Below are positions 15,301 through 23,000 of a DNA stretch of 35,464 nt, in pieces. Below the pieces are notes generated by a model. That model was not told the DNA's origin, did no database searches, and saw only the letters and a list, made by a program, of their open reading frames with translations. Source of the DNA: Bacillota bacterium (GTDB lineage: Bacteria > Bacillota > Sulfobacillia > Symbiobacteriales > ZC4RG38); contig JAKKUO010000020.1 of the NCBI GenBank assembly GCA_021890795.1, positions 1 through 35,464 on the forward strand, given 5' to 3'. Position 1 is the first letter of the stretch. The number at the start of each line of letters is the position of its first letter. Position numbers and translations under genes: made by a program.

Positions 15301-16542
15301 TTGGCCAGGAGACACCAGTTGCGCGAGGCCGTTGTCGGACTGGACATCGGCAGCACCAAAGTGGCGGTGGTGGTCGCGGAGATCGCCGGCGGGCAGGAGC
15401 CCAGCATCATCGGGCTGGGGGTGGCCCCCAATAGCGGCCTCCGCAAGGGGGTCGTGGTGGACATCGAGGGCACCAGCCGGGCCATCCTGCAGGCGGTCGA
15501 GCAGGCCCAGCGCATGAGCGGGGTTGAGATCACCAGTGCCGTCGTCAGCGTTTCCGGCAGCCACATCAGCAGCCTCAACAACCGCGGGGTGGTTGCGGTC
15601 AGCCGCCCCGATCACGAGATCACCGGCGAGGATGTCCACCGGGTGCTGGACGCCGCCCGGGTGATCAACCTCACCCCGGACCGGGAGGTACTCCACATCA
15701 TCCCCCGGGAGTTTGAGGTGGACGGGTACGACGGCGTCAAGGACCCGGTGGGGATGGTGGGAGGCCGGCTGGAGGTGGAGGCCCATATCGTCACCGCCGC
15801 CTCCGCTTCCCTCCAGAACCTGATGCGGGCCGTCGCCCGGGCCGGGATCGTGGTGGAGGGCCTATGGCTCAGTAGCCTGGCCGCGGGCGAGGCGGTCCTC
15901 ACCCCCGCCGAGAAGGAACTGGGCGTCGTGCTGGTGGACATCGGCGGCGGCACCATGGATATCAGCATCTACGACCGGGGGACTCCCTGGTACAGCGTCG
16001 TGATCCCCATCGGGGGCGAGCACATCACCAGCGACATTGCCGTCGGGCTCCGGGTGCCCCTGCCCCTGGCGGAGGAGATCAAGGTGACCCGGGGTGTGGC
16101 GGCTACCTCCATGGCCGGGGACGGGTCCTTTGAGCTCCCCAATCCCTCCGGCCGTGGCAGCCGCCAGGTGCCGGACAAGGTGCTGGCGGGGATCATCGAG
16201 CCCCGGGTGCAGGAGATGGTCAGCCTCCTGGCCCGGGAGATCAAGCGGTCGGCCTATCCCGGCATCCTGCCTGGCGGGGTGGTCTTCTGCGGGGGCACGG
16301 CCAACCTGCCGGGGCTGACGGACCTGACCGCCGACCTCCTCGACCTGCCGGTGCGGGTGGGGCAGCCCGGCGGCCTTGCCGGGCTCAACGATATCGTCGC
16401 CGGCCCGGCCTTTGCCACCGCCGTGGGGCTGGTGCAACTGGCCGGGCGCAGCGCCGCCGCGGCGGTGGCTGCGACCGGCGAGCGTTCCCAGCCGGCAGGA
16501 TTGTGGAGCCGGCTGCGGAACTGGTTGGAAGAGCTTTTCTGA
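15301..16542 (+). CDS. ftsA: Cell division protein FtsA
   Basis: FtsA is the actin-like ATPase that tethers FtsZ to the membrane and recruits later division proteins. The 413-aa product has the phosphate-1 motif VVGLDIGSTKVAVVVAEI near residue 10, the 1C/SHS2 region (about 90-165), the phosphate-2 motif LVDIGGGTMDISIY, and the adenosine motif GGVVFCGGTANLPGL. It ends with an amphipathic membrane-targeting helix (LWSRLRNWLEELF). TTG at 15301 has AGGGAGG 8 nt upstream. ftsZ follows 75 nt later in the same transcript. Confidence 0.96.
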   Translation: MARRHQLREAVVGLDIGSTKVAVVVAEIAGGQEPSIIGLGVAPNSGLRKGVVVDIEGTSRAILQAVEQAQRMSGVEITSAVVSVSGSHISSLNNRGVVAVSRPDHEITGEDVHRVLDAARVINLTPDREVLHIIPREFEVDGYDGVKDPVGMVGGRLEVEAHIVTAASASLQNLMRAVARAGIVVEGLWLSSLAAGEAVLTPAEKELGVVLVDIGGGTMDISIYDRGTPWYSVVIPIGGEHITSDIAVGLRVPLPLAEEIKVTRGVAATSMAGDGSFELPNPSGRGSRQVPDKVLAGIIEPRVQEMVSLLAREIKRSAYPGILPGGVVFCGGTANLPGLTDLTADLLDLPVRVGQPGGLAGLNDIVAGPAFATAVGLVQLAGRSAAAAVAATGERSQPAGLWSRLRNWLEELF

Positions 16543-16617
16543 TCTCCGCTCGGACAGCCGGGCAGGACCGGGCAGTGGTGAAGGTCGCCCGCCTGGGCGA
16601 AGGAGGCTGCATAGGGT

Positions 16618-17685
16618 ATGGAATTCGATGCGGGCATTGAGAATCTGGCTACAATCAAGGTCATCGGGGTGGGCGGCGGCGGCAACAACGCGGTGAACCG
16701 GATGATCAGCACCGGCCTCAAGGGCGTGGAGTTCATCGCGGTCAACACCGACGCGCAGGCCCTCGCCACCTCCCTGGCCCCGACCAAGGTGCAGATCGGC
16801 CCCAAGCTGACCAAAGGCCTCGGGGCCGGAGCCAACCCCGAGATCGGCCAGAAGGCGGCGGAGGAGAGCCGGGAGGCCATCGCCGAGGTGCTGAGCGGGG
16901 CAGACATGGTCTTCATCACCGCCGGCATGGGTGGCGGTACGGGCACCGGCGCCGCTCCGGTGGTGGCAGAGGTCGCCAAGGAGCTCGGCGCCCTGACGGT
17001 GGCGGTGGTCACCCGCCCCTTCACCTTTGAGGGCAAGCGGAAGGCGCTGGTGGCGGAAAAGGGCATCGCCAACCTCAAGGAAAAGGTGGACACCCTGATC
17101 ACCATTCCCAACGACCGGATCCTCCAGGTGGTGGACAAGAAGACCTCCCTCACCGAGGCCTTCCGGATTGCCGACGACGTCCTCCGCCAGGGCGTCCAGG
17201 GCATCTCCGACCTGATCGCAATCCCGGGGCTGATCAACCTGGACTTTGCCGACGTCAAGACCATCATGTCCAACCAGGGGTCGGCCCTGATGGGAATCGG
17301 CATCTCCAGCGGCGAGAACCGGGCAGCGGAGGCGGCCCGGATGGCCATCTCCAGCCCGCTTTTGGAGACCTCCATCGAGGGGGCCAAGGGGGTGCTCCTC
17401 AACATCACCGGGGGCAACGACCTCTCCCTCTTCGAGGTGAACGAGGCCGCCGAGATCATCTCCCAGGCCGCGGACCCCGACGCCAACATCATCTTCGGGG
17501 CGGTCATCGACGAGAGCCTCCAGGACGAGATCCGGGTGACGGTGATCGCCACCGGCTTCGACCGGGAAAGCCGGCTGAAGCGGTCCGCCGGCTCGATGAT
17601 CGGCGGGGAGCTGGACCTGAAGCCGTTTAGCGATGACCTGGAGATCCCGGCCTTCCTGCGCCGGCGGGGGCCGGGGAGCAACTGA
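16618..17685 (+). CDS. ftsZ: Cell division protein FtsZ
   Basis: FtsZ is the tubulin-like GTPase that forms the Z ring. The 355-aa product has the N-terminal [13 protein letters not shown] loop, the tubulin signature GGGTGTG at residues 105-111, the T7 loop with [11 protein letters not shown], and the C-terminal conserved peptide [12 protein letters not shown], which binds FtsA, SepF and other partners. The linker is short. ATG at 16618 follows AAGGAGG. Downstream are a tandem repeat and a terminator. Confidence 0.98.
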   Translation: MEFDAGIENLATIKVIGVGGGGNNAVNRMISTGLKGVEFIAVNTDAQALATSLAPTKVQIGPKLTKGLGAGANPEIGQKAAEESREAIAEVLSGADMVFITAGMGGGTGTGAAPVVAEVAKELGALTVAVVTRPFTFEGKRKALVAEKGIANLKEKVDTLITIPNDRILQVVDKKTSLTEAFRIADDVLRQGVQGISDLIAIPGLINLDFADVKTIMSNQGSALMGIGISSGENRAAEAARMAISSPLLETSIEGAKGVLLNITGGNDLSLFEVNEAAEIISQAADPDANIIFGAVIDESLQDEIRVTVIATGFDRESRLKRSAGSMIGGELDLKPFSDDLEIPAFLRRRGPGSN

Positions 17686-17694
17686 GGTCCGCTG

Positions 17695-17746
17695 CTAAGG
17701 GGAGCACCTGAGGCGCGCCGCTCCAGGGAACACCCGCGGCGCGCCG
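17695..17746 (+). repeat. 26-bp tandem repeat after ftsZ
   Basis: Two back-to-back 26-bp units, 17695-17720 and 17721-17746, agree at about 20 of 26 positions. Both end in GGCGCGCCG and share GGGAnCACC in the middle. They lie between the ftsZ stop and its terminator; no function is known. Confidence 0.65.
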
Positions 17747-17755
17747 CCGTGGTGC

Positions 17756-17784
17756 AGCGCCCGGACCTTCTCGGTCCGGGCGCT
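17756..17784 (+). terminator. Hairpin terminator after ftsZ
   Basis: A perfect 12-bp stem, AGCGCCCGGACC (17756-17767) and GGTCCGGGCGCT (17773-17784), has a 5-nt loop TTCTC. The tail CGTCGCGTCTTG is only weakly T-rich, so termination may be partial or factor-assisted. Confidence 0.7.
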
Positions 17785-17896
17785 CGTCGCGTCTTGATAG
17801 GTGGAGCCCCCGGCTTCTCCAGGAGATGGCGGCCAGGAGCGAGGGGCCGGTCCCTCGACACACGAAGACATAGATAGTGAAAAATTGCGGACTTAC

Positions 17897-17930
17897 TTCG
17901 ACATGTCCGGCGGCCCCGGGGATGTACAAT
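17897..17930 (+). promoter_or_regulatory. spoIIG-type promoter with Spo0A box
   Basis: TTCGACA (17897-17903) is the exact reverse complement of the Spo0A box TGTCGAA. It overlaps a -35-like hexamer TTCGAC. The -10 TACAAT (17925-17930) lies after a 22-bp spacer, the unusual spacing known from the Spo0A-activated spoIIG promoter of Bacillus subtilis. A weaker inverted half-box TGTCCGG is adjacent at 17904-17910. The predicted leader to spoIIGA is about 50 nt. A further TATAAT at 17957-17962 has no -35 partner. Confidence 0.75.
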
Positions 17931-17988
17931 GGGGCATAGCCCCAGGACGGGCTTCGTATAATCCGGTACCCCTGGGGAGGGAGCCGGC

Positions 17989-18930
17989 GTGCCGGTGCTG
18001 CGGGTGAGCGTAGACCTGCTTTTCGGTCTGGCGCTGCTAGTGGATAGCGCCTGGCTCTGGGCTGCGGGCGTACTCGCCGGGGTGCCGGTGCGCCCCCTGC
18101 GGCTGCTGGCCGCTGCTGCCCTGGGGGCGGCCGCGGACGTCCTCGCCTTCTTCCCCGGCGGAAGGTGGCTGCACCTGGGTGGAACCCGGGCCCTGGGCAC
18201 CCTGGCCCTGGTGGCCCTGGCCTTCGGCGGCCGGGGCCGGTGGCGGGCCGTGCCCCGGGCCTTGGTGGCTTACCTGGTGCTGGGGGCGATGGCTGCGGGG
18301 CTGGATCTGGCCCTGGGCCCGGCAGGGCCCGGGGTGGCGGCGCCGGCGGACGGGAGCCGGTGGGTGGTCTACGGGGCCACCCGGGCTCCGACCCCGCTGG
18401 TCTTGGCAGGCGTCCCCCTGGCCCTGGCCGGTGCCCGGTTGCTGGCGACGGGGCTGGGGGCATGGTGGCAACTGCGGCGGGGGCTAGTGGAGGTGGTGGT
18501 GGACCTGGGCTGGGGTCCCCGGCGGCTCCAGGGGCTGGTGGACAGCGGGAACCGGCTCCGGGATCCCCTCTCGGGGGACCCGGTGGTGGTGGTAGAGGAG
18601 GCGGCCCTGGTAGGGGCGGCTCCGGCGGATTTTCTGGCCCTGGCCCGGACCGGGCCGGCGGATCCGGGGCTGCCGGAGCCGGCGGCGGCCTGGGCCGGCC
18701 GGACCCGATGGCTCACGTACCAGGCTGTGGGCGGCCAGGGCTGGCTGCCGGCCATGCGGCCCCTCGCCCTGGCGGTCGCCGGCCAGCCGGTCCGGGCCCT
18801 GGTGGCGGTCAGCCCCGGGGAGCTGGGCAGCGGCGCTTTCCAGGCCCTGGTTCCGGCGGAGTTGACGGTGATGGGCGTGGCGGGCGTCCGACCCGCCCTG
18901 GGCGCGGGCAACGGTGGGCAGGGGGGATGA
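17989..18930 (+). CDS. spoIIGA: Sporulation sigma-E factor-processing peptidase SpoIIGA
   Basis: SpoIIGA is a membrane aspartic protease of the mother cell that removes the pro-sequence of sigma-E after the forespore signal SpoIIR. The 313-aa product has an N-terminal half with about five hydrophobic helices (residues 1-160) and a C-terminal protease domain. The catalytic motif is LVDSGNRLRDPLSGDP, with Asp185 in DSGN. GTG at 17989 has GGGGAGGG about 7 nt upstream. sigE starts 3 nt after the stop codon, so the two are co-translated. Sequence in the membrane half is poorly conserved in the family, as usual. Confidence 0.95.
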   Translation: MPVLRVSVDLLFGLALLVDSAWLWAAGVLAGVPVRPLRLLAAAALGAAADVLAFFPGGRWLHLGGTRALGTLALVALAFGGRGRWRAVPRALVAYLVLGAMAAGLDLALGPAGPGVAAPADGSRWVVYGATRAPTPLVLAGVPLALAGARLLATGLGAWWQLRRGLVEVVVDLGWGPRRLQGLVDSGNRLRDPLSGDPVVVVEEAALVGAAPADFLALARTGPADPGLPEPAAAWAGRTRWLTYQAVGGQGWLPAMRPLALAVAGQPVRALVAVSPGELGSGAFQALVPAELTVMGVAGVRPALGAGNGGQGG

Positions 18931-18933
18931 GGC

Positions 18934-19689
18934 GTGACCAGGGTGACGGCCTACGTTCGGGTGCGCTGGCGGCTCTGGCGGTGGGCCTGGCAGGTCCGGC
19001 TGGCTCGCCTCGGGGTGCGGCTGGGGCTGATGCCGCCGGAGGTGATCCACTATATCGGTTCCAGCGAAGCGCTACCGCCCCCGCTCTCGGTCCAGGAGGA
19101 ACTGGCCCTCCTGGACCGGTTGCAGTCCGGGGACGAATCGGTCAAGAACACCCTCATCGAGCGAAACCTCCGGCTGGTGGTCTACATCGCCCGGAAGTTC
19201 GATAACACTGGCATCTGGGTCGAGGACCTGGTCTCCATCGGCACCATCGGGCTCATCAAGGCGGTGAAGACCTTTGACCCGACCAAGCGGATCAAGCTGG
19301 CCACCTATGCCTCCAAGTGTATCGAGAACGAGATCCTGATGTTCCTGCGGCGGACCAGCCGGCTCCGGTCGGAAGTCTCCTTCGAGGAGCCCCTCAACAA
19401 GGACTGGGAGGGCAACGAACTGCTGCTCTCGGACGTGATGGGCACGGAGAACGACATCATCTACCGGGAGCTGGAGGAGCAGGTGGAGCGGGCCCTGCTC
19501 CGAAAGGCCATGGCCCAGCTCACCGGTCGGGAGAAGCGGATCATGGAACTGCGCTTTGGCCTCCGGGACGGCCGGGAGCGGACCCAGAAGGAGGTGGCCG
19601 ACCTCCTGGGGATCTCCCAGTCCTACATCTCCCGGTTGGAGAAGCGGATCTTCAAGCGCCTGCGCCGGGAGATCGCCCGGATGGAATGA
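18934..19689 (+). CDS. sigE: RNA polymerase sporulation sigma-E factor (pro-sigma-E)
   Basis: Sigma-E drives early mother-cell gene expression. The 251-aa protein has an N-terminal amphipathic pro-sequence rich in Arg and Trp, then [16 protein letters not shown], which matches the processing site of Bacillus pro-sigma-E (cleavage expected before Tyr40). Region 2 ([12 protein letters not shown] ... [12 protein letters not shown] ... [12 protein letters not shown]) and region 4.2 ([21 protein letters not shown]) are near-identical to the family. The pro-sequence is about 39 residues against 27 in Bacillus subtilis, so it is longer than usual. GTG at 18934 is used. A terminator follows 54 nt after the stop. 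Confidence 0.97.
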   Translation: MTRVTAYVRVRWRLWRWAWQVRLARLGVRLGLMPPEVIHYIGSSEALPPPLSVQEELALLDRLQSGDESVKNTLIERNLRLVVYIARKFDNTGIWVEDLVSIGTIGLIKAVKTFDPTKRIKLATYASKCIENEILMFLRRTSRLRSEVSFEEPLNKDWEGNELLLSDVMGTENDIIYRELEEQVERALLRKAMAQLTGREKRIMELRFGLRDGRERTQKEVADLLGISQSYISRLEKRIFKRLRREIARME

Positions 19690-19743
19690 GGGCCGGAACC
19701 AGGGAACCCCGACGGGGGAACCCCGGCGAGAAGGACCACAAGG

Positions 19744-19787
19744 ATCCCGCAGCCACGTTGGGCTGCGGGATTCGTGTGTTTTCGTTT
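19744..19787 (+). terminator. Terminator after sigE
   Basis: A perfect 11-bp stem, ATCCCGCAGCC (19744-19754) and GGCTGCGGGAT (19761-19771), has a 6-nt loop and the T-rich tail TCGTGTGTTTTCGTTT. It separates spoIIGA-sigE from the large SLH gene. Confidence 0.88.
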
Positions 19788-19807
19788 GGGTCCCGGGAAC
19801 CACTTTA

Positions 19808-19844
19808 GGTCCAAAGTCTCATTCTGCGAATGAAACAGGAGACC
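19808..19844. promoter_or_regulatory. Dyad upstream of the SLH protein gene
   Basis: GTCTCATTC (19816-19824) and GAATGAAAC (19828-19836) form an inverted repeat with one mismatch around a 3-nt centre. Outer GGTC (19808) and GACC (ending 19844) extend it. The surrounding 19790-19890 is A+T-richer than the rest of the window and holds a -10-like TATACA at 19881-19886, but no good -35. It may be an operator or a leader hairpin for the downstream gene. Confidence 0.5.
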
Positions 19845-20000
19845 AAATGTCAGCGTCTAATGGTGATGATAGGGATGGTATATACAGGAATTGTGCCCGC
19901 GGGGGGGCCGGGAGCGGGGCCTGGCCCAAGTTCGGACCGGGCCCGATGCCGGAACCAGCCCGGGGTCAGACCCGGCCCCGCGGGAAGGGAGGATGTGGGG

Positions 20001-23000
20001 TTGTCAGGTCGGAGCCTGCGCCTCTTGGTCTGGATGGTTGTCCTGAGCCTGGTGCTTACCGCGGCGGTGCCGGTCACCCAGGCCGCGGTGAGCGTCCAGC
20101 CGCTGACCCTGGAGCAGGCGGTCACGCTGCTCCAGCAGCGGGGCGTGGTCCAACCGGGGGCCATGCCCACCCTGCGGCTGGGCGACCCGGTGACCCGGGC
20201 GGAGATGGTCAAGGTCGTGGTGGCGGCCATGGGGCAGAGCGAGGCTGCCGCGGCCCTGGCGGGCAGCGCCACCTTTCCGGACACCCGGGACCACTGGGCG
20301 AGCGGCTATATCGCCATGGCGTACATCACCGGCCTGGTTCGGGGCAGGTCCGACGGGCGGTTTCACCCGGACGCGCCGATGACCGGCCCGGAGGCCCTCA
20401 CCCTCCTGCTGCGGATGCTGGGCCGGGAGGGGGAGGCCCAGGGACCCTGGCCGGCGGGGGTGGTGGAGGCCGCGACCCGGCTGGGCATCGTTCCCCCTGA
20501 CCTGAGCGCAGCCGTCTGGCAGAATCAGCCCATCACCAGGGGCGACGCCTTCACCGTCCTCGCGGTGGCCCTGACCCGGGTGCCGGTCACTCCCGACGGC
20601 CGGACCCTGGCGGAGGTGGTGGACGCGCGCCGGCAGGCGGGCCAGGAGCCGGCTCCGGGGCTCCCCGGGACGGTTCCGGGCGGGGGGACCGGCGCCTGGG
20701 GCCCCGGCGCGGTACCCGCCGGTGAGCCGGCCCAGGTGGCGGTCATCCCCGGCCGGGCCCGGGCGGTGGCCGGCGGGTGGGTGGAGGTGCCCATCGCCCT
20801 CCGGGTGCTGAACGCCGCCGGGGGGCCGGCGGCCGGGGGGCCCTTCGCCATCGCCCTGCAGGCCACGGGAAGCGAGGTGGCCCGGCTGGACCGGACCGAG
20901 GTCCAGGTGGCAGCAGGGGAGGAAGGGGTGGTCCGGCTCACCGCGGTCCCCGGCGGCCCGGCGGGGCTGGTCACCATCCAGGCCCGGCTCCGGAACCGGG
21001 AGGAGGTCCGGGGTTACGGAGCAGTGACCTTTGAGCCCCGGGCCCTGGCAGCGGTGCGCCTGGAAGCCCTCCCCGACGTCATTCCGGCGGGCGGGCCGGG
21101 GGTTCCCCTGCGGGCGGTGGCCCTGGACCAGGACGGCCAGCCCTTCCCGGCTCCCGAGTCCCTGACGGTCTTCCTGGAGAGCAGCGACCCGGGGGTGGTG
21201 GCGGTCCTTGGGGGGCCCCTCACCATCCCCGCGGGCCGGTGGGAGTCCTCCGGCACGGCGACGGTCCGACCGGTGGCGCCCGTCGGTGCGGCGGAGGTGC
21301 GGGGGCGGCTCTCCGGCGGCGGAGCCGGGGTCCCGGTCCTCGCCGCGCCGGTGCGGATCGGGCAGCCGGGGCCGGTGGCCGGGCTGCGGATTACCGCCTG
21401 GAATGCCGGGGCGCCCGCAGACGGGGTGACCCCCGTGATCCTCCGGGTGGAGCGGGTCGACGCCGCCGGCCAGCCGGTGGCCGGTGACACCACCCCGGTG
21501 GTGGTGACCAGCCTCCGGGGCGACGTGGAGGTGGAGCCCCTGGGGGAGCAGGGCGGCGTCGCGTTCTTTGCCGCCCGGACCGCGGTGCCGGGGGAGGTCA
21601 CCTTCGCCGCGCTGGCCCGGGACCGGATCGACCTCACCCCGGGAGACACTACCGTCGCCTTCCGGGCCGGCGTGACCACCCGGGTGGTCCTCCGGGTGGA
21701 GCCGGCGGAACTGACCCTGGGCGGCGATGCGACCGCCGCGGTCCGGGCCTACCTGGAGGACGCCCAGGGGCGGCCGGTGACCAACCAGGGTCTGCCCCTG
21801 GAGGTCCGGGTGGCCCTTTCCGGCGGGACCGGGGAGCTGGGCGGCGACCGGCTGGTGATCCCGCCGGGGGCTGACCGGTCGGAGAATGCGGTCACCCTCC
21901 GGGCCGGGGACCGGACGGGTACCCTGCGGCTCACCGGCACCGCACCCCGGGGGCTGGCGGTGACCGCGGCCACGGTAGCGGTCAAGCAGGCCCCGGTCAA
22001 GCCGGCGACCCCCGGCACCCAGGCCCCTGGTTCTTCCTCCGGCGGGTCCGCCACCGGGGAGGCGCAGCTGGTGGCTCTGCCCCAGGTGGCCACGGCCCAG
22101 GCCGGGGATGAGGTCCGGGTGCGGATCGAAGCCCGGGACCGGCAGGGCAAACTCATCACCGACGGTCAGTACGCCTTCCAGGTGGCCATCCGGGTCGACG
22201 GCCAGCCGTACAGCGGCGACCCGGACCGGCTCCAGGTCACCGTGGGGGGCTACAGCCCCGTGGACGGCAAGGCGACCCCGGCCTTCCGGGACGCGGAGGG
22301 GACGGTGGTGGCCCGGACGGTAAACGGCGTGGCGGACCTGTACGTCCGCTACCTGGGTACCGGCCTCCTGGAGATTGAGCCCCTGGGCAGGTCCCGGCAG
22401 AGCAAGGCCTACGACGACACCGGCCTGGCCGGCCCGGCGGACTCGGCCACCGGCCTCAAGGGCGTGGCCGGCCGCATCCGGTTCAACCCCGGGCCGCCGG
22501 CAGACCTGCGGATCACCCTGGACCCGAACCTGGGCGCTCCCGACGTGGCGGCCCTCAAGGCCGCCGTGGGCCGGACCGCGACCCTGAAGGTGGCCGTGGT
22601 GGACCGATACGGCAACCCGGTCACCGACAGCGTCAGCGTCACCGTGGCCCGTTCGGGCACCAGTGGAGTGACCGAACTGCTCAACGCCCAGGGCAAGGGA
22701 GTATCGAGCCTCTCCCTCAGCCTCCGGGGTACGGAGGGGACCGCGGTGATCCGGGTGACAAGCGACCAGCCCGGCACCGACACCTACACCGTCACCGGCA
22801 GCAGCCAGGGTACCTCCCTGAACACGTTCTTCACCGTTCACACGGTGACCGGCACCCCGCCGGTGCCGGACATCGAATCGGTCCGGGGCAACGTCACCCA
22901 GACGGAAGGGATCGTCACCGCCCTGGACACCGGGGTGGCGGTGGTGCTGGCCCCCAAGCCCCAGGCCACCGGCCCGGTCAAGGTGCTCTTCTACGTGGAC

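Noticed and set aside
17957-17962. Second TATAAT upstream of spoIIGA as the main promoter
   Set aside because: There is no -35 at any usual spacing and no extended -10; the upstream Spo0A-linked promoter fits better. It cannot be excluded as a minor start.
19830-20000. N-terminal extension of the SLH protein
   Set aside because: The extra 57 residues would place the signal peptide internally; a good ribosome binding site lies just before 20001.
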